From: Streptomyces meridianus
Lineage (GTDB): Bacteria > Actinomycetota > Actinomycetes > Streptomycetales > Streptomycetaceae
DNA length: 37,859 bases
Direction: 5' to 3'
NCBI RefSeq assembly: GCF_023703325.1
Contig: NZ_JAMQGM010000034.1
Coordinates: 1 to 37,859 of the forward strand
A program made the position numbers and the translations under genes. This document shows, piece after piece, positions 23,580 through 30,945 of the stretch. A model generated the notes under the pieces. It made no database searches. It had not been told where the DNA came from and was given only the letters and a program-made list of their open reading frames with translations. The first letter of the stretch is position 1, and each line of letters starts with the position of its first letter.

Positions 23580-23995
23580 CTGCTGCCGTCTACCTCATCG
23601 ACACGAGCGCGCTCGTGCGCATCCTGAAGGATCCTTCACGCACCAGCTGGGAGAAGCCCCTCGAGGAGGGGATCATCGCGCGATGCCCCATCACGGAGAT
23701 CGAATTCCTCTACAGCTCCCGCAGCGTCCAGGACCGTACTGAGCTGGCCGCGGATCTCGACGCGCTCTTCGGCGGGGCTCCCCTTGATGACCGTGCCGTT
23801 TCGCGGGCTTGGGACGTCCAGCGTGAGCTGACGCAGCGAGGCCGGCACCGTTCCGCGGGGGCTGTGGACCTGATGATCGCGGCAACCGCGGAGCTCCAGG
23901 GTTTGACGGTGCTGCATTACGACCGAGACTTCGAGACCGTCGCGGAGGTGACCGGTCAGGCGACGCAGTGGCTGGCTCCGCCGGGCTCTCTCTGA
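23576..23995 (+). CDS. vapC: VapC-type PIN-domain ribonuclease toxin
   Basis: The protein is 139 residues with a GTG overlapping the vapB stop codon. The PIN acidic residues are all present: Asp9 in YLIDTSALVR, Glu41/Glu43 in ITEIEFLY, Asp98 in SAGAVDLMIAATA, and Asp116/Asp118 in LHYDRDFE. PIN toxins cut tRNA, rRNA or mRNA with Mg2+ and are held inactive by VapB. The target cannot be inferred from sequence. With the antitoxin it forms a two-gene module squeezed between a terminator and a convergent phosphotransferase gene. This suggests acquisition as a unit, though no attachment site or transposase is visible. Confidence 0.9.
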   Translation: MTAAVYLIDTSALVRILKDPSRTSWEKPLEEGIIARCPITEIEFLYSSRSVQDRTELAADLDALFGGAPLDDRAVSRAWDVQRELTQRGRHRSAGAVDLMIAATAELQGLTVLHYDRDFETVAEVTGQATQWLAPPGSL

Positions 23996-24049
23996 CCGGA
24001 TCCGACGAAGCTCACCCTCCGACCAGAACATCCGCGGCGGCCGTTCCGC

Positions 24050-24826
24050 TCACGTCGCGGGTAGGGTCAATCGGACTCGGGAACCCTCCAGCCCGGACCG
24101 GATGAAGGCATCCTGGCCCGTTCTGTACCCGTGCAGCACCTCGTGCCACGGCCCAAGACGGTGCCACAGAAGAGCTCGGCGACGGATCTCCGGAGTGACT
24201 CCGTAGGCTTCGGCCAGCGCGTCGGCGAACGCCGGCGGCGTGCCGTGCAGCGCCCAGGCAAGATCGATGGCCGCATCGCCGATGTGTGCGTCGCAGAAGT
24301 CGATGACGCCGGTCAGTTCGCCGTTCCTGCCGAGTACGTGCGCCGGGCCCAGATCACCGTGTACCAGTGCGTCAGCTGGAAGCCGGACAACGGAATCCAG
24401 CAACGCGACCCCCGCCCGGTGCAGTTCCCGCGGTAGCAGGGGCAGTACCCGGATGCGGAAGTCGGCCACGAGCGACGCTCTCTCGTCCAGAACCCGCAGC
24501 GGCGCCGGCGCTCCCTCCCTGGTCGCATCGGCGGCGTGCACCGCGTGCAGCCGACGGAGGAAGCCGCCCAGGGCCTTTCCCTGCGGTGCATCGAGGCCTT
24601 CGAGCGGCTCACCCGGAATCAGCTCGTGACGCACGACGAGCGGCTCATCGCTCAGCAGATGCGGCACCGGAACCGGCAGCGGCAGCCGGGGGGCGAGCCA
24701 CGGCATCAACCGGGTCTCCGTCAGGAGCCGTTCGGCCACTTCGGGTCGACGCGGCCGGCGTTCCACCCAACGGCCGTCCACGAGTCGCGCCTCGCTGTCC
24801 CACCCACCGGAGAAGGCATCGGTCAT
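24050..24826 (-). CDS. Aminoglycoside-phosphotransferase-fold kinase (APH family)
   Basis: The protein is 258 residues from the ATG at 24826; ATG 24847 and TTG 24862 are also in frame, and none has a clear ribosome-binding site. The kinase signature is VHGDLGPAHVL with His156 and catalytic Asp158. The usual asparagine of the Brenner motif is replaced by His163, a known variant in this group. The metal-binding aspartate is Asp176 in GVIDFCDAHIGD. Family members phosphorylate aminoglycosides, macrolides, homoserine, choline or other small alcohols. No antibiotic or sugar cluster is near, so the substrate is unknown. The gene is convergent with vapC, 54 bases away. Confidence 0.82.
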   Translation of the reverse strand: MTDAFSGGWDSEARLVDGRWVERRPRRPEVAERLLTETRLMPWLAPRLPLPVPVPHLLSDEPLVVRHELIPGEPLEGLDAPQGKALGGFLRRLHAVHAADATREGAPAPLRVLDERASLVADFRIRVLPLLPRELHRAGVALLDSVVRLPADALVHGDLGPAHVLGRNGELTGVIDFCDAHIGDAAIDLAWALHGTPPAFADALAEAYGVTPEIRRRALLWHRLGPWHEVLHGYRTGQDAFIRSGLEGSRVRLTLPAT

Positions 24827-24874
24827 CGCCGCATTCGAGCACGGCATCACCCGTGGCGCCAACCGTTTTCACCT

Positions 24875-24898
24875 CGGAGACGGAGACGGAGACGGAGA
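24875..24898. repeat. Hexanucleotide repeat, four copies
   Basis: Four exact CGGAGA units lie just upstream of the phosphotransferase gene on its promoter side. Slippage could change the spacing of control elements; no function is known. Confidence 0.85.
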
Positions 24899-25151
24899 CC
24901 GGGCCGGAGCGCGTCGCCGACCTGTGACCAGCGGAGGAAGCAGGGTCGAAGCCGGAACATCGCACGAGAGAGATTTCCGCCGATCAGGAGCAGGCACACG
25001 GCAGATCGTGCCCGGGATGCTGCCCGCCGCTGCCGGTGACGGATACCGTTGTTCCGCGGCCGCGGCCGGGCCGGGCGGTTCCTCGCGACTCGGTCGGGAG
25101 TGGGCTGGGGCCGACGTATCCGGTTCCGCGCCCGGAACGCGGCCGCATGAT

Positions 25152-25177
25152 CGGCCCGGGTCACCGAACCCGGGCCG
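25152..25177. promoter_or_regulatory. Perfect hairpin just upstream of dxr
   Basis: CGGCCCGGGT (25152-25161) and ACCCGGGCCG (25168-25177) form a 10-bp perfect stem with a 6-base loop. It lies where the -35 region of dxr would be if CACAAT (25186-25191) is the -10 element. It could be an operator or the end of a transcript from the left. Confidence 0.5.
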
Positions 25178-25197
25178 GGACCCGACACAATGGGGGG

Positions 25198-26448
25198 ATG
25201 AGCGACAGCCCCTCTCCCCTCGCGGACCCGCATCTGATCTTCGATGCCTCCGAAGGCCGCCGTGACATCGTCGTCCTCGGCTCCACCGGCTCGGTCGGCA
25301 CCCAGGCCATCGACCTCGTCCTGCGCAACCCCGACCGGTTCCGCGTCACCGCGCTGTCCGCGGCGGGAGGCCGGGTCGGCCTGCTCGCCGAGCAGGCACG
25401 GAGACTGCGGGTCAAGACGGTGGCGGTGGCCCGCGAGGAGGCCGTGCCCTCACTGCGCGAGGCGCTGGCCGCCGAGTACGGCAGTGAGCCGCTGCCCGCG
25501 ATCCTGGCCGGCCCGGACGCCGCCACCGAACTCGCCGCCTCGCCGTGTCACACCGTGCTCAACGGCATCACCGGTTCCATCGGCCTCGCGCCGACCCTCG
25601 CCGCGCTCGAGGCGGGCCGCACGCTCGCGCTCGCCAACAAGGAGTCGCTCATCGTCGGCGGGCCGCTGGTGAAGGCCGTCGCCAAGCCCGGCCAGATCAT
25701 CCCGGTCGACTCCGAGCACGCCGCCCTCTTCCAGGCGCTGGCGGCCGGGACCCGGGCCGAGGTCCGGAAGCTGGTCGTCACCGCGTCCGGCGGGCCCTTC
25801 CGGGGCCGGACCCGGGCCGAGCTCGCCGGTGTCACCCCCGAGGACGCCCTCGCGCATCCCACCTGGGCCATGGGCCCCGTGATCACCGTGAACAGCGCGA
25901 CGCTCGTCAACAAGGGCCTCGAGGTCATCGAGGCCCATCTGCTGTACGACATCCCGTTCGAGCGCATCGAGGTCGTCGTCCACCCGCAGTCCTACGTTCA
26001 CTCGATGGTGGAGTTCACCGACGGCTCGACGCTCGCCCACGTCACCCCGCCGGACATGAGCGGCCCCATCGCCGTCGGCCTCGGATGGCCCGACCGGGTT
26101 CCGGACGCCGCCCCGGCCTGCGACTGGACCAAGGCCTCTGCGTGGGAGTTCTTCCCGCTCGACGACGAGGCGTTCCCCTCCGTCGGCCTGGCCCGTCACG
26201 TCGGCGGGCTCGGCGGCACGGCCCCGGCCGTCTTCAACGCCGCCAACGAGGAGTGCGTCGACGCATTTCTGGCGGGCGGGCTGCCCTTCACCGCGATTGT
26301 GGATACGGTCGCAGAGGTCGTCGCCGAGCACGGCACCCCCCGCAGCGGAACGACCCTGAGCGTGGCGGACGTCCTCGAGGCGGAGAAGTGGGCGCGTGCC
26401 CGCGCTCGCGAACTGGCGGCGAAGGCATCGGCGGAGGTCCGGGCATGA
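25198..26448 (+). CDS. dxr: 1-deoxy-D-xylulose-5-phosphate reductoisomerase
   Basis: The protein is 416 residues from the ATG at 25198; homology to Dxr begins soon after, at RRDIVVLGSTGSVG. This contains the NADPH-binding GSTGSVG loop (28-34). NKES (147-150) and IPVDSEHAALFQ with Asp171 and Glu173 bind the divalent metal and substrate. ASGGPFRG and MGPVITVNSATLVNKGLEVIEA complete the catalytic region. It converts deoxyxylulose phosphate to methylerythritol phosphate, the committed MEP step to isoprenoids. It is first of a coupled pair with rseP (ATGA overlap); ispG, another MEP gene, comes next. The start lies six bases after a CACAAT hexamer, so the message may be leaderless. Confidence 0.96.
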   Translation: MSDSPSPLADPHLIFDASEGRRDIVVLGSTGSVGTQAIDLVLRNPDRFRVTALSAAGGRVGLLAEQARRLRVKTVAVAREEAVPSLREALAAEYGSEPLPAILAGPDAATELAASPCHTVLNGITGSIGLAPTLAALEAGRTLALANKESLIVGGPLVKAVAKPGQIIPVDSEHAALFQALAAGTRAEVRKLVVTASGGPFRGRTRAELAGVTPEDALAHPTWAMGPVITVNSATLVNKGLEVIEAHLLYDIPFERIEVVVHPQSYVHSMVEFTDGSTLAHVTPPDMSGPIAVGLGWPDRVPDAAPACDWTKASAWEFFPLDDEAFPSVGLARHVGGLGGTAPAVFNAANEECVDAFLAGGLPFTAIVDTVAEVVAEHGTPRSGTTLSVADVLEAEKWARARARELAAKASAEVRA

Positions 26449-27746
26449 CGACTCTGATGACAGTTCTCGGCATAGTCGTCTTCGTCGTGGGCCTGTTGTT
26501 CTCGATCGCCTGGCACGAGCTGGGCCATCTGTCGACCGCCAAGCTCTTCGGCATCCGCGTGCCGCAGTACATGGTCGGTTTCGGGCCGACCATCTGGTCA
26601 CGGCACAGTGGTGAGACCGAGTACGGCATCAAGGCCGTCCCGCTCGGCGGCTACATCCGCATGATCGGCATGTTCCCGCCCGGGGACGACGGAAGGGTCA
26701 AGGCGCGGTCGACCTCCCCGTGGCGCGGCATGATCGAGGACGCCCGCTCGGCCGCCTACGAGGAGCTCCGGCCGGGCGACGACAAGCGACTGTTCTACAC
26801 GCGCAAGCCGTGGAAGCGGCTCATCGTGATGTTCGCCGGGCCGTTCATGAACCTGATCCTCGCCGTGGTGATCTTCATGGGCGTGCTGATGGGCTTCGGG
26901 GTCAACACCCAGACCACCACCGTCAGCAGCGTCTCCGACTGCGTCATCTCCCAGAGCGAGAACCGTGACAAGTGCCAGAAGGGTGACAAGGACTCGCCCG
27001 CCAAGGCGGCCGGGCTCCGGCCGGGCGACCGGATCACCGCCTTCAACGGCCGGCCGATCACCGAGTGGTCCCAGCTCCAGGAGTCCATCCGCGACACCGT
27101 CGGCCGGGCCACCATCACCGTCCAGCGCGACGGCGCCACCAAGACCCTGCACGCCGACCTGGTGGCCAACAAGCTGGTGAAGTACGACGAGAACGGCCGG
27201 GTCGTCCCGGACAGCTACGTCACCGCGGGCTTCCTCGGCTTCAGCCCCGCCACGGGGGTCGTCCAGCAGTCCTTCGGCCAGTCCGTGGACCGGATGGGCG
27301 ACATGATCACCTCGGGTGTGCAGTCGCTGGTCGACGTGCCGTCGAAGGTCCCCGCCCTGTGGGACGCCGCCTTCAACGACGGCGAACGCAAGCAGGACTC
27401 CCCGGTCGGCATGGTCGGCGCGGCCCGCATCGGCGGCGAGGTCTTCGCGATGGACATCCCGGCGGCCTGGCGGGTGGCGTTCTTCCTCAACGTCCTCGCC
27501 GGGGTCAACCTGTCGCTCTTCCTGTTCAACATGCTCCCGCTGCTGCCGCTGGACGGCGGCCACATGGCCGGCGCGCTCTGGGAGTCCGTGCGACGGCATG
27601 CGGCCCGGCTGTTCCGGCGCCCGGATCCGGGGCCGTTCGATGTGGCGAGGCTCATGCCGTTCGCCTACGTCGTCGCCGGAGTCTTCGTCTGCTTCACCCT
27701 GCTGGTCCTGGTGGCCGACGTGGTCAACCCGGTCCGCATCTCCTGA
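26445..27746 (+). CDS. rseP: Site-2 intramembrane zinc metalloprotease (RseP/Rip1)
   Basis: The protein is 433 residues from the ATG that overlaps the dxr stop. The first membrane segment holds the zinc motif AWHELGHL (His24, Glu25, His28). A central PDZ domain is visible (KAAGLRPGDRITAFNGRPI), and the late membrane segment has the second zinc ligand in LLPLDGGHM. Site-2 proteases cut anti-sigma factors or other membrane proteins within the membrane; the M. tuberculosis homologue Rip1 stands in the same gene order. A cysteine pair (SVSDCVI and RDKCQKG) in the outer loop before the PDZ domain could form a disulfide. The target in this organism cannot be told from sequence. Confidence 0.95.
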   Translation: MTTLMTVLGIVVFVVGLLFSIAWHELGHLSTAKLFGIRVPQYMVGFGPTIWSRHSGETEYGIKAVPLGGYIRMIGMFPPGDDGRVKARSTSPWRGMIEDARSAAYEELRPGDDKRLFYTRKPWKRLIVMFAGPFMNLILAVVIFMGVLMGFGVNTQTTTVSSVSDCVISQSENRDKCQKGDKDSPAKAAGLRPGDRITAFNGRPITEWSQLQESIRDTVGRATITVQRDGATKTLHADLVANKLVKYDENGRVVPDSYVTAGFLGFSPATGVVQQSFGQSVDRMGDMITSGVQSLVDVPSKVPALWDAAFNDGERKQDSPVGMVGAARIGGEVFAMDIPAAWRVAFFLNVLAGVNLSLFLFNMLPLLPLDGGHMAGALWESVRRHAARLFRRPDPGPFDVARLMPFAYVVAGVFVCFTLLVLVADVVNPVRIS

Positions 27747-27760
27747 GTCCTCCCACCTGC

Positions 27761-27794
27761 GCGCCGCCGCCGGGCATCCGTCCGGCGGCGGCGC
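27761..27794 (+). terminator. Hairpin after rseP
   Basis: A perfect 13-bp stem (27761-27773 with 27782-27794) and 8-base loop follow the rseP stop by 14 bases. It may end or attenuate dxr-rseP transcription before ispG. Confidence 0.65.
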
Positions 27795-27943
27795 TGTGCG
27801 TGCCGCGCCCGCTGCGTGCCTTCGGGTGGTCCGCAGCCCCGGCCCGGGCTGGATGTGCCCGCCCCAGGGGGCGTGCCGTAATCTCGGTGCCTGGAGCCCG
27901 CCGATCTCGGGACCTTGATCCACACCTTGGGGTTGCACGCCTG

Positions 27944-29098
27944 ATGACTGCGATTTCGCTAGGAATGCCGTCCGTTCCGACCAAGCTCGCCGACCGCCGG
28001 CACAGCCGGAAGATCCAGGTCGGTTCCGTGGCCGTCGGCGGCGACGCCCCCGTCTCGGTGCAGTCGATGACGACGACAGTGACCGCCGACGTCGGCGCCA
28101 CCCTCCAGCAGATCGCCGAGCTCACGGCGTCGGGGTGCCAGATCGTCCGGGTCGCCTGCCCCTCCCAGGACGACGCCGAGGCGCTCCCCGTCATCGCCAG
28201 GAAGTCCCAGATCCCCGTGATCGCGGACATCCACTTCCAGCCCAAGTACGTCTTCGCCGCGATCGACGCCGGCTGTGCCGCGGTGCGCGTGAACCCCGGC
28301 AACATCCGCCAGTTCGACGACAAGGTGAAGGAGATCGCCAAGGCCGCCTCCGACGCCGGCATCCCGATCCGCATCGGCGTCAACGCGGGCTCCCTCGACA
28401 AGCGGCTGCTGGAGAAGTACGGCAAGGCAACCCCCGAGGCGCTCGTCGAGTCCGCGCTGTGGGAGTGCTCGCTGTTCGAGGAGCACGGCTTCCGCGACAT
28501 CAAGATCTCCGTGAAGCACAACGACCCCGTCGTCATGGTCAACGCCTACCGGCAACTCGCCGCGCAGTGCGACTACCCGCTGCACCTCGGAGTGACCGAG
28601 GCCGGCCCGGCGTTCCAGGGCACCATCAAGTCGTCCGTCGCCTTCGGCGCGCTGCTCAGCGAGGGCATCGGCGACACCATCCGGGTCTCCCTCTCCGCGC
28701 CGCCGGCCGAGGAGGTCAAGGTCGGCATCTCCATCCTCGAGGCGCTGAACCTGCGCCAGCGTCGGCTGGAGATCGTCTCCTGCCCGTCCTGCGGCCGTGC
28801 CCAGGTCGACGTCTACAAGCTCGCCGACCAGGTCACCGCCGGGCTCGACGGCCTCGAGGTGCCGCTGCGCGTCGCCGTCATGGGCTGCGTCGTCAACGGT
28901 CCCGGCGAGGCCCGCGAGGCCGACCTCGGCGTCGCCTCCGGCAACGGCAAGGGCCAGATCTTCGTGAAGGGGGAGGTCATCAAGACCGTGCCGGAGTCGA
29001 AGATCGTGGAGACCCTGATCGAGGAAGCGATGAAGATCGCCGAGCAGATGGAGAAGGACGGCGTGATGTCCGGGGATCCGGAGGTCTCGGTCGGCTGA
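27944..29098 (+). CDS. ispG: 4-hydroxy-3-methylbut-2-enyl diphosphate synthase (flavodoxin-type partner)
   Basis: The protein is 384 residues, the usual bacterial length. The [4Fe-4S] cluster ligands are Cys280 and Cys283 (EIVSCPSCGRAQ) and Cys315 (MGCVVNGPGEA), with Glu322 as possible fourth ligand. The N-terminal TIM-barrel starts RKIQVGSVAVGG and has DIHFQPKYVFAAID. It converts MEcPP to HMBPP by two-electron reduction, the next-to-last MEP step. It is 197 bases downstream of rseP on the same strand, behind a hairpin, so it may also have its own promoter. A strong terminator follows. Confidence 0.97.
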   Translation: MTAISLGMPSVPTKLADRRHSRKIQVGSVAVGGDAPVSVQSMTTTVTADVGATLQQIAELTASGCQIVRVACPSQDDAEALPVIARKSQIPVIADIHFQPKYVFAAIDAGCAAVRVNPGNIRQFDDKVKEIAKAASDAGIPIRIGVNAGSLDKRLLEKYGKATPEALVESALWECSLFEEHGFRDIKISVKHNDPVVMVNAYRQLAAQCDYPLHLGVTEAGPAFQGTIKSSVAFGALLSEGIGDTIRVSLSAPPAEEVKVGISILEALNLRQRRLEIVSCPSCGRAQVDVYKLADQVTAGLDGLEVPLRVAVMGCVVNGPGEAREADLGVASGNGKGQIFVKGEVIKTVPESKIVETLIEEAMKIAEQMEKDGVMSGDPEVSVG

Positions 29099-29116
29099 CC
29101 CGCCACCGCTCCGCCG

Positions 29117-29156
29117 AGCCCCGTCCCACCCGGCGCCGCCGGGACCGGACGGGGCT
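29117..29156 (+). terminator. Terminator of ispG
   Basis: The outer 10-bp stem (29117-29126 with 29147-29156) encloses an inner 6-bp stem (29129-29134 with 29138-29143). It starts 19 bases after the stop codon. Confidence 0.75.
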
Positions 29157-29207
29157 CCGCTGTTCCCGGCCGGAGGCGGCACAGCCGCGAACCGCCCGGT
29201 ACAGTTC

Positions 29208-29257
29208 GTCGGACCGGGGTCCCCCGCGCACCGGCGCGACCAGGTCCGACACCCCGG
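29208..29257. promoter_or_regulatory. Interleaved inverted repeats before the DUF4081/GNAT gene
   Basis: GTCGGACC (29208-29215) matches GGTCCGAC (29243-29250), and CCGGGGT (29214-29220) matches ACCCCGG (29251-29257), in the order 1-2-1'-2'. The two pairs share two bases and could alternate or form a pseudoknot-like fold. TACAGT at 29200-29205 may be the -10 element. They lie 37 bases before the GTG start. Confidence 0.45.
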
Positions 29258-29293
29258 AACGGCGCAGCGGCAGACGTACGGTGAGGCCCCGAA

Positions 29294-30142
29294 GTGTTGA
29301 CGACGACCACATCCAGGGTCCTCGAGCCCGATGAGCTCGGCGCGGCCCTCGCGGTGCTCGACCGGGACCCGGTCACCAACGCGTTCGTCGCGGCACGCGT
29401 CGAGGCCGTCGGGCTCGATCCGTGGCGGCTCGGTGGCGAGATCTGGGGCTGGCACGATGCGGACGGCCGCCTCGACGCCCTGTGCTACGCGGGCGCCAAC
29501 CTCGTCCCCATCTGCGCCGGGCCGGAAGCCGTACGCGCCTTCGCCGACCGGGCCCGCCGGGCGGGACGGCGCTGCTCGTCCATCGTGGGCCCGGCGGAGA
29601 GCACCGGCCGGCTCTGGTCCCTCCTCGAGCCCTCGTGGGGGCCGGCCCGCGAGGTCCGCGCCAACCAGCCGCTCATGGTCACCTCCGAGATGCCTGCCGG
29701 CATCGAGCCCGACCCGCTGGTGCGCCGCATCCGCAAGGACGAGATGGACGTCCTCATGCCGGCGTGCGTCGCGATGTTCACCGAGGAGGTCGGGGTCTCC
29801 CCGCTGGCGGCCGACGGCGGGTTGCTCTATCAGGCACGTGTCGCCGAACTCGTCGGATCCGGGCGTTCCTTCGCCCGCATCGAGAACGGGCAGGTGGTCT
29901 TCAAGGCGGAGATCGGGGCCGCGACCGCCAAGGCCTGCCAGATCCAGGGCGTGTGGGTGGCCCCCGAGCACCGCGGCCGCGGGTTCTCCGAGACCGGCAT
30001 GGCGGCCGTGCTGCGCTATGCCCTGGACGACGTGGCGCCCGTGGCGAGCCTGTACGTCAATGACTTCAACATCCCCGCCCGGGCCGCCTACCGCAGGGTC
30101 GGCTTCCGGGAGACCGGCACGTTCATGAGCGTCCTGTTCTGA
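29294..30142 (+). CDS. GNAT N-acetyltransferase with N-terminal DUF4081 domain
   Basis: The protein is 282 residues from a GTG with GAGG seven bases before it. Residues about 1-130 correspond to the DUF4081 domain that precedes the transferase in this actinobacterial family (MTNAFVAAR-like block, then GWHDADGRLDALCYAGANL). The C-terminal half is a GNAT domain: IQGVWVAPEHRGRGFSETG for acetyl-CoA binding, and LYVNDFNIPARAAYRRVGF. The same gene (Rv2867c) follows gcpE in M. tuberculosis. Substrate is unknown. The arrangement next to dxr, rseP and ispG is widely kept, which suggests a useful link, but none has been read from the sequence. Confidence 0.9.
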   Translation: MLTTTTSRVLEPDELGAALAVLDRDPVTNAFVAARVEAVGLDPWRLGGEIWGWHDADGRLDALCYAGANLVPICAGPEAVRAFADRARRAGRRCSSIVGPAESTGRLWSLLEPSWGPAREVRANQPLMVTSEMPAGIEPDPLVRRIRKDEMDVLMPACVAMFTEEVGVSPLAADGGLLYQARVAELVGSGRSFARIENGQVVFKAEIGAATAKACQIQGVWVAPEHRGRGFSETGMAAVLRYALDDVAPVASLYVNDFNIPARAAYRRVGFRETGTFMSVLF

Positions 30143-30163
30143 GCCCGGGCAGCCGCCGGTGTT

Positions 30164-30181
30164 CCGCGGACCCCTCCGCGG
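30164..30181 (+). terminator. Small hairpin after the DUF4081/GNAT gene
   Basis: CCGCGGA (30164-30170) and TCCGCGG (30175-30181) form a 7-bp stem with a CCCC loop, 21 bases after the stop codon. It is a weak terminator candidate. Confidence 0.4.
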
Positions 30182-30259
30182 CACCGCGCCGTCCGGTCCG
30201 CCGCACGCGGAAGGATGCGCGCGAGCGGTGGACCGTCGCGCTGCGGGTAGTCTCCGGCC

Positions 30260-30793
30260 ATGGATGACGTGCGGGTCGGACCGCTGGACCTCGCCTCCCG
30301 GGTCGATGAGGCGCTGGCCGTTCAGGCGCTGGCCTTCGGCCTCGGCGACGAGGAGATCGAGGTGCGGCGGCACATCGTGCTCCGGCACCTCACGAACCCC
30401 GGCGCCAGGGCCCTGGGGGCCACCACCCCGACCGGACGTCTGGTCGGGTTCGTCTACGGCATGCCCAACGACCGCAGCCACTGGTGGTCCAGTGTCGTCG
30501 AGCCGCGACTGCGCGCCGAGGGGCTGGACGGCTGGCTCGACAACGCGTTCGTCGTCACCGAGCTGCATGTGCACCCCGACTACCAGAAGCGCGGCATCGG
30601 CCGGGAACTGATCACCACCCTCACCGACCGGGCGGAGCAGCCCCGCAGCATCCTGTCCGCGATCGACACCGACAGCCCGGCCCGGGCTCTCTACCGCTCG
30701 CTCGGCTACCGCGATCTGGTCCGGCGTGTGGTCTTCCCGAACGCCGCCAGCCCGTACGCGGTGATGGGTGCGCCGCTGCCGCTGCTGAGGTAG
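30260..30793 (+). CDS. GNAT-family N-acetyltransferase
   Basis: The protein is 177 residues. The GNAT core is LHVHPDYQKRGIGRELITTL (acetyl-CoA motif) followed by AIDTDSPARALYRSLGYRDL. The substrate is unknown. The ATG has no ribosome-binding site; instead TAGTCT (30248-30253) lies six bases before it, the spacing expected if transcription starts at the ATG, so a leaderless message is possible. It stands between the DUF4081/GNAT gene and proS on the same strand. It is not visibly related to the upstream gene beyond the shared fold. Confidence 0.88.
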   Translation: MDDVRVGPLDLASRVDEALAVQALAFGLGDEEIEVRRHIVLRHLTNPGARALGATTPTGRLVGFVYGMPNDRSHWWSSVVEPRLRAEGLDGWLDNAFVVTELHVHPDYQKRGIGRELITTLTDRAEQPRSILSAIDTDSPARALYRSLGYRDLVRRVVFPNAASPYAVMGAPLPLLR

Positions 30794-30876
30794 GCCCCGG
30801 CCCGCCGATGGCGTCCCGCCATGAGGCGGATGTGCAGGCGGGCGGAGCCGGGCGGCAGACGGGGACCGAGCCCAAC

Positions 30877-30908
30877 GGTTATCACCTGGCGGCCCGGGCC
30901 CGATAACC
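30877..30908. promoter_or_regulatory. Inverted repeat in the proS promoter region
   Basis: GGTTATC (30877-30883) and GATAACC (30902-30908) form a perfect 7-bp inverted repeat. The right arm runs into a TAACCT hexamer (30904-30909) that could be the proS -10 element. A similar GATAcCCTTT stretch precedes rimP. The AGGAG ribosome-binding site follows at 30934-30938. Confidence 0.45.
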
Positions 30909-30945
30909 TTCCTGCCAATCGCACTACGCAAGCAGGAGACACCTC

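Larger units (their letters stand above)
24863..25197. other. Intergenic region between divergent phosphotransferase and dxr genes
   Basis: No gene can be supported in this stretch. It holds the CGGAGA repeat, a patch around 24970-25010 of more balanced base composition, and the hairpin at 25152-25177 right before dxr. Confidence 0.6.

Noticed and set aside
24875..24898. Hexamer repeat as the mark of a mobile element or phase-variable gene
   Set aside because: It lies outside any coding frame I can support, has no flanking target duplication or terminal repeats, and is probably simple slippage.
24924..25265. Small plus-strand frame between the phosphotransferase and dxr
   Set aside because: It overlaps the start of dxr in another frame, has no ribosome-binding site, and its arginine/glycine-rich translation matches no family.
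27959..30931. Open frame of about 990 codons on the minus strand
   Set aside because: Antisense to ispG and both GNAT genes, whose plus-strand products have full motifs.
30794..30945. Possible T-box riboswitch upstream of proS
   Set aside because: The space is only about 150 bases, and I find no T-box core sequence or specifier arrangement; only a 7-bp inverted repeat and a normal ribosome-binding site are seen.
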